A stretch of DNA of 64,000 bases from positions 1,922,001-1,986,000 of the forward strand of contig JACZZP010000011.1 of the NCBI GenBank assembly GCA_015183035.1, read 5' to 3'. The notes below the pieces were generated by a model. It ran no database searches, was not told the origin of the DNA, and was given only the letters and a program-made list of their open reading frames with translations. The position numbers were made by a program, and so were the translations under genes. This stretch comes from Meloidogyne chitwoodi (Eukaryota > Nematoda > Chromadorea > Rhabditida > Meloidogynidae). Below, piece after piece: positions 24,262-42,030 of the stretch; within the stretch, counting starts at the first letter, position 1; every line of letters begins with the position of its first letter.

Positions 24262-26068
24262 ATGAATTCAGAACGTAAATGCTTCAGCTGTGGTGAAACG
24301 GTTTTTGTTTAATTTTTGGGTGTAGTAGTTTAAACATATTAAGGGACACATTTCTCGTTATTGTCCGAAAAAAAATGGTGGTGGAGGACGATCTGTTTCA
24401 TCTAGAGGAGGTTTTTTTTTTATTTTTAAATTTTAATATTTTTTGTTTAAATTTTGAGTCGGCCATGTTCAGCAAATATTATGCTACAAGTGCGGGAATT
24501 ATGGGCACTTTGAGTGTAGCGGTAGAGGAGGAGGAATTGTCAAATGTATGCTTTTCCTTTTATTAATATCTTTGGGTTTGGTTAGTAACGTTAAAGTTTT
24601 TTGTAAATTTTTAGGAGATGGGATTTTTTATTGAAAATGCAATGTTCCTCATGTATATTTCTAAATTTTTAAATGCAGGTTACAATTGTGGAGGATATGG
24701 GCATTATGCTCGTAACTGTGATGGAGGAATGGGTGGCAGTGGAGGATGTAATGTGCGTGGAGGACGCGATAAACTGGATGAAATCCCTCATGAACATGTT
24801 GGAGACGTAAAGTGTGGCAATTGTAAGGAAGAAAGTCATTCTTTAAGTATAAAATTTAAAAATTAAGGTGACAATTCTGGACACTTGTCTGCTGAATGTC
24901 CTTTTGGTGCTAGTGGAGGAAGTGGACGTTATAGTGTTGAATCTAGAGGATCTGGCTCTAGTGACTTTAATGATCGAACGGTAATTCTTTTGTTTATACA
25001 TAACATTTTTTATTAGTCGTTTCCAAAATTATTGTATTTTTCAAATTATTGGTATCTACTAATCGCGTTATTTTTGATAAATAAGTGGAAGAGTTTTCCG
25101 AAATTTTACTTTTAACTTTATTTATTGTTCTGATTTTCATTACTGAACAATTGTTACTTTATTCTATTTTATTTTTAGATTGAGCCTGTTGTGTTGAATA
25201 AGAATTTGAAAAAGTTGAGTGGCAAAAAGATCAAATCAAGTCCACAGAGTCTGCTAGACGCAGCGGTGTTTCGATATGGCAGACGTGAAGGATTACTTTC
25301 CTCTGAGAACGCATGGCTTTCATCCTCCATGCAGTTGAAATTTTTCATGTTACACCACAATTTGGATCCAAAAACTCACTCGGCAAAAAACCGTGTTGTT
25401 TCATATTTGAGACACTTTTGTCTTTGCAAATCCAAGTCTAAAAAAATGAATATTGCATGGATGGCATTACAAGCGTAATTTTTTAATATAAAGCAAATTT
25501 CGATATTTCTTAAAATTTTCCAATAACTTTATGGCACTATCTCTAACCATAACATACATCAATGCTTTAAATACTTAGAACATTCCCATGGCTATTCTTC
25601 TAAAAAATCTTAAAACAGCTAAGAATCTAACCATTTCATGATAAAGCATGTTGCCAATATATTAAAAAATAACATGTATTCCCTTTAAACTTTTATATTT
25701 ATAATTAAAAATTTTATTATACATTTCAGTTCCCATTCAAATGGATTTGAAGATTCTTTTGGATTAGACGATGTTTATCAGTTTTTGATTTCCTCAAGAA
25801 ATTTCAGCAATTTTGTGCACCAAATTTATGTTGAAGGTTCATTCAATGCTAAGCATTTCATCGAATGGTTTCCGAAAGAATTAGATCATGAGGTTGTTAG
25901 TTTTAAAAAATTCTAATTTAATTTAGATTTTATTATTTTTATTTTGTCTAATCATGTAAATTTTAGATATTGCTTTTTCGTAACAATGAAGCTAAAACTT
26001 TAGGAACATGGCGCATGATTGATAAAAAAGAGCGAGAACTAGAGGACAAAGAGAATTTGAAGACTTAA
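24262..26068 (+). CDS. Chimeric zinc-knuckle protein: CNBP-derived N-terminus with unknown C-terminal domain
   Basis: Exons 24262-24300, 24344-24411, about 24458-24545, 24680-24820 and 24869-24980 encode CCHC knuckles: [40 protein letters not shown] and CGNCDNSGHLSAEC, separated by G-rich linkers. Exon-intron positions, and even part of intron 1 (GGTGTAGTAGTTT), match CNBP on the minus strand at 39422-40341, so these exons are a copy of it. The second knuckle has H-x2-C instead of H-x4-C, so probably cannot hold zinc. From 25179 the reading continues into a basic, helical region (LSGKKIKSSPQSLLDAAVFR ... WMALQASSH ... YQFLISSRNFSNF ... EWFPKELDHE ... KERELEDKENLKT) that CNBP lacks and I do not recognise. 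Predicted nucleic-acid binder; function unknown. Confidence 0.65.
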
Positions 26069-26651
26069 ATATCTACTTAATATCTTTTCTTAGTAAGCGG
26101 GTATTTTTAAAGAAAAGTATAATTTCACAACTAAATTTGTATTAATTTGACTATTATATTGACCCTCTATAATTTAAACTTATAAATTTATTCCTTGTTT
26201 GGACAAAATGTAGTACCTGAGCGTGGTTAAGATGAACTAGTTTTTGATTAAATCCGTTTATTTCTCTGATGTGATCCTCCATAGTGATTGAGATTTGATC
26301 CTGGATTTTAATTTATTAAGGAAAAATTTTCTTTGAAGTAATTCTCCACAGAGTCGACACTTCAAACTAACTAATTGATTTCTTGTTGAGCACCTTCCGC
26401 ACTTTTCTTCACAAAACTAGAATACAACCAGTCTTGAGTTGAGATTTTTGAATATTTATTACCAAAGGAATGGTTCTTAAGAAAAAAATGGAGGAGACCA
26501 GTCGGCCTGCGACCAGTTGGGCTGTACCCAAAAAAGTTTGGATGTTGGTTGAAGTACAAGATTTATTGATTTAAACTTTTTATTGTCTAAAAATTTTTTT
26601 GCTTTTCTTTTTTTTTTTAATCTAACTTTGCTTTTCTATTTTAGTAAATTG
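26069..26651. other. Intergenic before sir-2.1
   Basis: No exon recognised. A GC-richer patch near 26490-26535 contains two related CCAGT(C/T)GG units. A pyrimidine tract and TTTTAG at 26634-26643, just before the sir-2.1 ATG, would fit a trans-splice acceptor. Confidence 0.4.
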
Positions 26652-29742
<3,091 letters not shown>

Positions 29743-30003
29743 GAAGAAAAGGATGATATTTAATGTCGCGATTAATCGGGCTGTTACTGCGAAATTTTAA
29801 TTTACCAATTTAAAACAAAAATTATTTTTTTCTTTGAAAAACTTTGTGTTTTTTTCTTCGATTTAACATGTAAAATAATTAAATGTTTTCAGATTTTTTG
29901 AATTAAATTTCTTTAATTTTATAATATTTTTTTCTATTTTTATACCTCTAATTTGTAATTAATTTTTTAATAATCTTTTTTTTTAGATTTAAAAAAAATA
30001 AAT

Positions 30004-33611
<3,608 letters not shown>

Positions 33612-33848
33612 CTAAAAAATAAAATTTTTTAATTTATTTACATTTCATATATTTAAAAAATAAAATTTTTTTAATTTTTATTAAAAATATATAGTTTATT
33701 TATTTTTAATTAATTTACATATATTTTTTAAATTTATTTTTCTTATAAAATTTATTTTTATTTTCTCAGGGGCTTTTGTGTGCACAAAAAGAAAAAAAGT
33801 ACATCATTTGTTTTAAGAAAATTTTTTTGTTTTAATTTTACAAAAAAT

Positions 33849-35956
33849 ATGGATGAAGAATCTGCCTCATCGTCACCTTATGGACTTGCTTCATCTTCTA
33901 CTACTACTTCTACTGTTACAAATAATAGTTTAATTAATAATCATAATATTGACAAAAAGGAGAAAAAGTTGGTCTTTTTTAATTTATTTTAAATTAAATT
34001 TTTAATTTTTTTAAAGAAATGAACGCTTTCGTTATGGAAATTTTAGTCGTTATTATGGTGTTAGAACGAAAGGATTAGATCACGATCCGTTAGTTTAATT
34101 TTTTAAATTTTATAAATTTAATTTTTTAAATATTTTCTCTTTTCAGACGTGTAGATTTATTACCAAAAGAATGGTTTTTCAAAAAAAGAATTTTAGATGT
34201 TGGGTGCAATGCGGGACATTTAACTTTGGAAATTGCAAAGAAATTTGATCCTTCTTGGATTTTGGGCATTGATATTGATGATCATCTTATTGGTGTTGCT
34301 AGGAAGAATATTAGACATTATTTTGATTTTGACAAAGAACAAAAGGTTTTTTTTTAATAATTAAATTAAAATGATAAAATTGTAAGGCAATTTTAGGTAA
34401 TTATTTTGCCTTTATTCTCCCCTCTTTTTTCAAATATTTTCTCCTCCACTTTAAAACGCCTAAATTTATCTTTTTCAAGGCAGGTCAATTAGAAACCGGA
34501 GTTTTAAGAAAAAAAACTAGAAATGGAGTTTAAAGCTGTCGGTCGGGACCCAAAATCGGGAATTCCCGATCCCGGTTTCATCCAATTTTACCTCCAAAAA
34601 AGCCTAGAAAATGACTTTAATATTATCAATAGTTACACATTTTGACGTTTGAAAGGAGATTGAGGAGAATATTTAATTAAATATAATTTTCTGCTGTTAA
34701 AAAATTTTATTTTATATAAAATAAATTTTTTTCCTCAATTTTTGAGTTTTTTTAATGAATAAATTTATTAAAAAAATAATTTTATTTTTTTCTTTTTTTT
34801 TCAGTTTATCGGAAAATTCCCAGAATCAATAAAAGACTATAATGTTTGGTTTTCAAGAGAAAATTATGTACTCGAATCAGATGAATATCTTGAAATGGTA
34901 CGGGAAGAATATGACGTAATTTTGGCTTTAAGTATTTCAAAATGGATACATTTAAATTGGGGAGATGAAGGAATTAAACGTTTTTTTAAAAGAACTTTTC
35001 AACATTTAAATCAAGGTTTTTTTTTAAACTTTAATTCTTTGAGAATGCGAAGAAAAGTATATTCAAGCATACCCCCAATATTTTCCCACTAAAAATATTT
35101 AAGGTTGATTAAGTTTATTTTTCCGGTCTAGCTAAATTCTTAAAAATAAAGTTTTGAAGCGGTAACGTAGTTTAGTGGATTAAATCCTTGATTCGGAGAG
35201 AGCTCTTGTGATATAAAGTCTAATATTTTGCTATTTTCTGGGATGGATCGTTGACGTTTATTATTTCAAAATATTTTTGAGCCTTTGTTATTGAAAAAAT
35301 GTAAAAAGTAAGACTAAGATTACCACACAAATATTTTAAAAATTTTTATTTAATTAATAAAATATTAAGGAGGTCGTCTGCTACTTGAACTTCAAGATTG
35401 GTCAAAATATTATAAACGTTCAAAAACTACGGTTTTTATTTTAATCAATTTTAAAAATATATTTTGAATTTAATTTTTCAGCCAGAAATGTTTGAGATTT
35501 ACAAAAATATTAAATTCAAGCCTGATCAATTTAAAGATTATTTAATTAATGATGTTGGATTTGTTGAATGTCAGGAATTGGGTACTCCTAAAGCTGTGAC
35601 TAAAGGTTTAAATTTTTTTTAAATATTGGTTCTAATTTTTCTTTTGGTACCTAACATTATTAAGATTAGCTAGGAGTGAACGACCTTAGGAATACGTTCC
35701 CAAAAGTAGTTACGAGTTTAAGCAATGTATATTCGTCTCAAAGTTAATATAGGCGCTTAAGTTTTCCTCTCTATTAACCATTGAGTAATCCAAAAAATAT
35801 TAAATAATTTTTAAATAAATTCTAGGCTTCGAAAGGTCCATATTTGTCTTCCAAAAAGTCAATAATTTAAATAAAAGAAAGCGCAAATTAATTGAAGTTC
35901 TAGAAGATGGACAAGAATCATCAAAAGGTTCAAAAAAGATTTTTACTGATTTTTGA
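33849..35956 (+). CDS. MEPCE: Bin3/MePCE-type RNA gamma-methylphosphate capping enzyme
   Basis: About nine exons. A short S/T-rich N-terminus precedes [16 protein letters not shown], the Bin3 signature. The SAM-binding motif is [19 protein letters not shown] with the acidic GIDIDDHLI after it. [20 protein letters not shown] and [14 protein letters not shown] match the Bin3 catalytic core, and [12 protein letters not shown] its end. Bin3 proteins cap 7SK-like and other pol III RNAs with a methyl phosphate. The final exon (35826-35956) ends [13 protein letters not shown] decayed copy of this last exon and its 3' flank lies at 38735-38955. Introns hold a palindrome near 34545-34575 and a possible A-box remnant at 35165-35190. 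Complete. Confidence 0.88.
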
Positions 35957-36679
35957 CTTTACTTTTTTCTATTTATAATTTTTGCTATCTTTTTTTTATT
36001 ATTATTTTGTTAAATGCTTTGTTGAATTATATCTTCCAACAAATTTTAAATTATTATTTTAAAAGCTTAATTGACTTTTATATTTTGTTTGGGACCTGTA
36101 CATTTCGTCAAACAAACTTGCACGACATTTCGCTACGGCAAAAAACTACATTCGTTACCCAAGCCCATGATTTTTTGCTGTTGGGACGAAATGTCGTACA
36201 ATTTCTGTCGACGAAATGTCTGGACACGATTTTGTTTGCATATGGGTACGGGACAGTTCAGGGTAGCCAGTATTTTTGGACATAATTTTTTTATTTCTGA
36301 ACCAATTTGAACAGTTTATTTATTAAACGAAAGAATTTGATTAGAAGATTCAATTGATGAAAAAATCCAATTTTTAATCTCTTTCGAATGACATAAAAAT
36401 TATTTGAAATGCTTAAACAGGCTAGCTGCTCTGAATCGGCCGACTCTGAATCGTCTCTTACTATTTGGATAGAGCCCGACTAGTCGCAAATTTATTTTTA
36501 GCGAAATAGTATTCAAATAAAGAGATAGAGTTAAAAAGAAAGCCAAAGACTTTACGGCTGCGTAAATTTTTCGCCATAGTTTATTGATTTTTGATTAATA
36601 CATTTTATTTTTTTTATATCGAAAGTTTTGGTTACTTCCTCCGCCTTATTTTATTTATTTACTCAATTCATTTCCTTCA
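35957..36679. other. Intergenic with foldback F1 copy 2 and a duplicated promoter piece
   Basis: Bases 36091-36228 are the second F1 foldback. Bases 36475-36535 (CCCGACTAGTCGCAAA ... GCGAAATAGTATT) recur at 39008-39065. There is no coding exon before the A2 ATG. Confidence 0.5.
36091..36228. repeat. Foldback repeat F1, copy 2
   Basis: Arms TACATTTCGTC ... ACGACATTTCG and CGAAATGTCGTAC ... GACGAAATGTC, mirrored around a GATTTTTTGC centre. It is the reverse orientation of 16851-16991. Each copy lies within 600 bp upstream of an A gene. Confidence 0.6.
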
Positions 36680-37324
36680 ATGGCTGATATAAATTTCAAT
36701 AACTTCAACTCGGTAAGATTTTTTACTTTTTTTCGTAAATCAGTCTTTTATAGGAGACTGCGTTGTTTTTAAGAGATCACTTTCAAGCTGTTCGGCGACG
36801 AGTTAACTATCTTCTGTCCAATCGAGGTTGTAGTATTTTTTCATTTATTTGATTGTATTTTGTTCTAGGTGCTTGTGTTTTCATGGAGGAGGGTGAGTTT
36901 ATTGACCTAATAGGTGCTCTAAGGGAAGCAGTTAGAAATTTGAGAGAACCTCTACTACGTGAGGATGGTAAGTATTTTAAAAAAATTTTAGCATTCTCAC
37001 ATAAATATTTTTAGTTCGTGTCAGAGATAATGAAGCGTTAACTCGTGGAGGACAAAAGTATATTAATATTTTTTTAATCTATAATTTTTTTTTAGCAATA
37101 TTATGACCATGTTTGAGTTATTCCGTGCTTGCGTGACTGTTCTTTGTACATTGGCGGATAATATCAATGAAGGACCACAGGCTAATCAGATGGAACTTGA
37201 TGCAATTCGACTGGGCAAAGCTGTTGTGGTAAGACTGTCGGATATTCATGGAAGATCCCCCGATACAACTCCCGAACAGTCTCCGAATGCTTCTAGTACG
37301 AGTAGTTCGGAGTCAATGAACTAG
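36680..37324 (+). CDS. Helical family protein A2 (unknown function)
   Basis: Five exons (36680-36712, 36754-36826, 36869-36967, 37015-37057, 37096-37324) sum to 477 nt, giving 158 residues. Same plan as A1: FNS near the N-terminus, VRVRDNEALTRGGQ, FRACVTVLCTLADNI, then MELDAIRLGKAVVVRLSD and an S/T/P-rich tail. It is more diverged from A1 than B1 is from B2. No known domain; predicted soluble helical bundle. It is followed by B2 on the same strand with a 196-bp spacer. Confidence 0.7.
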
Positions 37325-37520
37325 AAAATGTTTTGATTTTATTTTGTTGACCTCAAATTTTTTTGCTCAACGTTTTTTTCTCACTTATAAATTATTTTAA
37401 AGTTGTGCATAATTCCTTTTTTGTATTTATTTTCTTAAAATACTTTTATATAAAAATTGACATTTAATTATTAAGGAACGCTTTAATACTTCTCAACCTG
37501 ATTTATTTGATTTATTCGGA

Positions 37521-38339
37521 ATGCCTCGTAATAGATTCAGGGGCGCTGTGAGTATAAATATTAGAAACTGGTTTTTATAAGTTTTAAAATTAAGAAAAAT
37601 GCTTGTGCAATGTATTCACAACAACGCCAATTTTCTGTTCTTATAAAACAAAAGTATAAAAATATATTATCAAATTAATTATTTATTTTTTAGTTGGCAT
37701 CGATTTACTTTTCCAGTTCTTCATGAATTGCAAAATTCAATCTTGAGTGCTAGTGAACAAATTGAATCAATGTTGCGTCATAATAAAAGTATAAAAGTTA
37801 TTTTAAATCTTTAAATATATCTAATGTAAATGACCGGTTTTACCTCAATGAAATTTTGTTTTGTTGGACAATTGGCCCCTTGACTATATATCCATTATTT
37901 TGACTTTAAAAATTCATTTTAAACATTTTTTTTTAAAGTTCGAGTTCAAGAGCATTTACGTCTTGGAAAGCCAATATTGCCTCAAGTATGTTCTTTTCTT
38001 TAAAAAATTTAATTTAACTGTTTTAGGAGCCAACATTTCAACAACTTTTTAAAAGATTAAAAAATACCGTTCATGTTTTGTGTGTTTTAATTGAAGCAGA
38101 TGATTTAAAACAAGGACCTGCTCTTAATGAAGATGAAATTAATGTTATCAAAGAAGGAAAAAAAATTCTTGATGAGATAGATAAAAATATAAATAAATTT
38201 ATCAATGAAGCAGAAGGAGACGAATCCTCTGATGGAGAAGATTTCTTTAATAAGGTTTAATAAAAAATATATTTGGTATAATTACAATTTTTCTAATTTG
38301 TAGAAGAGACTTGTCAATTTGGGAAAATCATCGGTTTAA
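37521..38339 (+). CDS. Helical family protein B2 (unknown function)
   Basis: Same six-exon plan as B1 (37521-37547, about 37622-37653, 37694-37788, 37939-37985, 38027-38254, 38304-38339). The CAG acceptor used before QRQF in B1 is altered here, but an upstream TTAAG acceptor present in both genes keeps the frame and adds nine residues. Motifs: MPRNRFRGA, WHRFTFPVLHE, VRVQEHLRLGKPILP, VLCVLIEADDLKQGPALNED, acidic tail, KSSV end. The intron after QRQF lacks the transposon seen in B1 and shows the empty site. Probably functional; family unknown. Confidence 0.65.
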
Positions 38340-38734
38340 TTTATTTTAAATTTTAAAATTAATTTTTTTTAAAGAATCGTTGTGATGATGCAAAAATGTC
38401 AAAATATCTCATTTAACACCACTTGATACATTTTTGGACTGTGAAAAGTGTAAGGTTGTGACACATCAACTATATTGAGAAGTGGACCAGTTGAAGCAAT
38501 TCGTCTTTTTTCTACGTTTTTTCTTTAATTTAAAATAAATTTTTGATTTAATTGGTTTTTTTTGTTGAGATTTTATGATTTTGCAAAGATTTTTAAGTAA
38601 TTTTTCTATTTCTCCCCAAATAAACACCAATTGTTTTTCAATTTTCGAAGGCTTCTATCTTGGCTCATAGGCTTTTTCGCACTTCGATTGGCAACACAAA
38701 TTGCTTCGAATAGTATATTCTTGGGTTTGGAAAG

Positions 38735-38955
38735 GTTCATACCTGTTTTCCAAAAGTCAATAATTTAAATAAAATTAATTAAAGTTCGAGAAGCTGGACA
38801 AGAATCATTATAAGGTTCAAAAAAAGGACTTTTTTGTATTATTTTATACTTTTTGCCATTTTTCTATCATTATTTTTTGTTAAATGCTTTGTTGAATAAT
38901 ATATCTTCAAAAGTTTTAAATTTCAAAAGGATTGACTTTTAAATATATATTTTGA
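38735..38955 (+). pseudogene. Decayed copy of the Bin3/MePCE last exon and 3' flank
   Basis: Matches 35826-36075: GGTTCATACCTG..TTTTCCAAAAGTCAATAATTTAAATAAAA, then GACAAGAATCAT..AAGGTTCAAAAAA and GTTAAATGCTTTGTTGAAT in order, with indels that break the frame. It places Bin3-derived sequence on both sides of the A2-B2 pair. Confidence 0.65.
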
Positions 38956-39421
38956 GGAACGTCATTATGTCGCTTGCGCGAGACGGAATGGACTACATAA
39001 ATTTTGGTCAGCCCGACTAGTCGCAAACTGATTTGTAGCGAAATAGTATTTAAATAAAGAGACAGAGAAATCTCCTATATTAGGTTTTTTTATTTTTATT
39101 GCATTAAACAATTCAAGAATCTAGGATAATTTTTAAAATTAAAACTAGAAAAGCCTACATTTGTATTGTAAAAGTCAAAAAACAAATGGAACAACAATTT
39201 TATCGCAAAAGGAGTTAAAAGAGAGAAATCTTTGGAAAAATCTGAAAACGTCCAAAAATAAATAAAAATAACCAAAAATACTTAATTCAGATTTTTCAAA
39301 CAAATATATTTTTAAATTTAGATAAAATGCAAAATTGAAACGATTTACTCTCAAAATAAGTCTTTTTCTCCTCATTTTTCCATTATAACTTCAACAAAAT
39401 TTTGGCACCCAAGGCCTTTCC
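38956..39421. other. Intergenic with duplicated CCCGACTAGTCGC piece
   Basis: Bases 39008-39065 repeat 36475-36535. Nothing coding seen. Confidence 0.45.
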
Positions 39422-40341
39422 TCAGTCACGACCACCTTTGGGACAATCACGACTGATATGACCTGAGAATTTTAGAAAGAAATTTATATAAAAAAACAAA
39501 GAATACCATCCTCTCCGCAATTGTAGCAACTACGATTGCCTCCACCTCCACCGCCACGACGGCCACCACCTCCTCCTCCGCCACCTTCAGGACATTCACG
39601 AGACATGTGTCCATATTTGTTACCTTAAGTTTCAAATTTTATACATGCAAAAAGACAAATTCTTACAATTGTAACATTTCATGTCTCCTCCACGTCCACC
39701 ACCACCACCACGGTCATCACGTCTCTCGCGTCCTCCTCCTCCACCACCGCCACCACCTCCTCCATCACAGTCACGAGCATAATGCCCATATCCTCCACAA
39801 TTGTAACCTGACAAGTTTAAAATATGTGGAAACTTAACGAGAGACATTATGGGTCTTTATATTTTTAAAGAAATTCCCATCTTCCAAAAATGTTATAAAA
39901 AACTGCACGATCCCCAATTAAACCCAGAGATAATTAAAAGAAATTCATACACTTGCTACTGCCTCCACCCCCATCTCGACCACCACGTCCTCCACCACCA
40001 CCACGATCACGTCCACCGCCTCGTCCTCCACCATCACCTCCGCCATCTCTACATTCGCGCGCAAAGTGTCCGTAGCGTCCACAGTTGTAGCACTTCGATT
40101 GTCCTCCATCGCCGCCTTAAAATTTTAGTTAATTTATTTTGTTAAAAGATAAAAAAAGAAACCTCCGCCACGTGGACCACCTCGTCCGCCGCCACCACCA
40201 TCATTGTTCGGACATTCCCGCGAGATGTGCCCCTTAAGATGTTCCGTAGCAACACTCCCTTACACACCAAACTACTACACCCCAAAATTCAACAAAAACC
40301 GTTTCATGGCAGCGATAGCATTCAATCGTTCCCGAGCTCAT
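39422..40341 (-). CDS. CNBP: CNBP-type CCHC zinc-knuckle nucleic-acid binding protein
   Basis: Six exons on the minus strand. Five CCHC knuckles are visible: [56 protein letters not shown] and [14 protein letters not shown], each C-x2-C-x4-H-x4-C, joined by Gly/Arg-rich (RGG-like) linkers. The stop follows KGGRD. CNBP binds G-rich single-stranded DNA and RNA and promotes translation and quadruplex unwinding. Several introns fall inside a knuckle between the first two cysteines or after them, which is how the copy at 24262-24980 can be recognised. Linker codons are GGN-rich, so antisense open frames (His-rich) here are artefacts. Complete. Confidence 0.9.
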
Positions 40342-42030
40342 TTTGGTCAATTAATTTAAAGTTGTCTCCACACGTCAAAAACTTCAAACTTCGCCTTCTC
40401 TTCCACCAGTCAGCTTCAACACGCACAAAAACTTGAAACTATAAATAATATGTAAAGTATTATTTAAAAATAGAAATACGAGCGAAATATGTTATGAAAA
40501 TTAAAGACTATAATAAGACTTTTTTTGATTTTATTCGTAAATGCTTGTTTCCATGGCTTTCAACTACGCTTATTACATAAAAATCTACAAGCCATTATAA
40601 ACAAAAAAATCTATATTAAATCTCAAAAAAGTCAAGTATATAAAACTCTCTTAACATATATTATAAATGGAAGCCATCAACTTAAAAAGATAAACGCAGC
40701 AAAAAAGGAAAGCGAATAAAAATAAAAATGAAGAATATGGCTCTTACATTGCTTTATATAAGCGAATAAATTTTCCCAGGCAATATCTAAAAAATGGGCG
40801 GCGTATATCAGTTATTATAAGCAAAGAAAATAATATATAAAAATAGTACAGAAAAAGTTGGAAAAGAAATAGAGTGATGTGCAAATGTTTTGAAGCGAAA
40901 AAAGGAAATGGTAATTTTACAATTTAAAAATATTTAAAATAAACTTTTTTGTGCTTTGCTTTAAGCAACTTTTCCATAAAGATTTGCTGACTTTTAACTT
41001 TTTATTACTTTGGAATGTAAAGTTTGATCTTTGTACAATAAATAGAGGGAAAATTTGAATAATAAAATGAAAATGATTATTTTAAATATTTTTGGATTAA
41101 AAAAATTATAAAATTTAAAAGTAAAAAGTGCCGATTTTTCTGATTTTTTGCTTCTAACTTTTTTCAAAATTAACATTCAAATCATATTAAAAGATAGAGC
41201 AGAATATGGGCTACAAAAATACAAAAAAATTAAAAAGAATATATTAATTTAAGAAAAGTTATTATTTTTTTAAAATAATTGGGTCAATAATTTAAAAAAT
41301 GGATTTTTGTCCTTTTTTGTTAATTTATTAAATCTTTATCAATTTTAGATTTATCTAAAAAATCTTTTTTGTAGTATTAACTATTCTCTATATTTTAATA
41401 TTAATATTTAAATTTATAACTTTATCTAAACAAAAGTTAAAAGTTTTTTAAAATTATTACTATATAAATTAATCTTCCTCTATTTTTAACTTTCCATCCT
41501 TTAAAAAATATTTTTTAATAGAATATCTTCAAAAAATCGTTATTTTGTTTCGAAATAATATTAAAAAAAGTAAAAAATATAAAATATTTGTTCTTGTAAC
41601 CTTTTTTCTTTACTTTGGAGGATTTTGGTGTCTTTATACAAGAAGGAAAGAAGAAAAGAATCAAAAACAAAAAAATTTTTGTGAAATCAAAAGCTTAAAT
41701 TTCATTAAAGCGCAGAGTAGTTAGTGTAAATTAAACTGGCATTAAATCGACATTCTTTTTTCGCCATTACATTTTCTTCAATTTTTTCTATCTTTTGAAA
41801 AAACTCGTGAAAAGTTGCAAAAAATAACTACAACTTTTACAATTTTACAATTATTTAAATAAATATTCAACCTGCTTCAAAACTAATAAATTAACGCCTG
41901 CTTCAATTAAAATATACAACTTTTACAATTACAATTATTTTTAAAAAATATTCCGCCTGCTTCATTTATTTTGTAGTTTTACAATTATCCAATCATTTGT
42001 AAAACTTTATAATTTCATTCCAAACAAAAA
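40342..42030. other. Intergenic, AT-rich, with direct-repeat block
   Basis: No gene seen. Bases 41815-41990 contain repeated TTTTACAATTACAATTATT and CGCCTGCTTC units that recur at 44255-44395 on the other side of the SDR gene. Bases 41185-41205 hold an AGAGCAGAAT..GGGCTAC piece related to the foldback at 44872-45076. Confidence 0.5.
41815..41990 (+). repeat. Direct repeat block left of the SDR gene
   Basis: AAACTAATAAATTAACGCCT and AAAATATTCCGCCTGCTTC match 44255-44395 in the same order and orientation. Versions of the CGCCTGC unit (inverted, GCAGGCG) also occur in the gene's introns near 42225, 42855 and 42905. Confidence 0.6.

Noticed and set aside
37521..38339. B2 as a pseudogene because a splice acceptor was lost
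   Set aside because: An upstream TTAAG acceptor shared with B1 keeps the frame, and all six exons sum to a multiple of three.
39607..40145. His-rich plus-strand open frames
   Set aside because: They are antisense to the glycine-rich linkers of CNBP.
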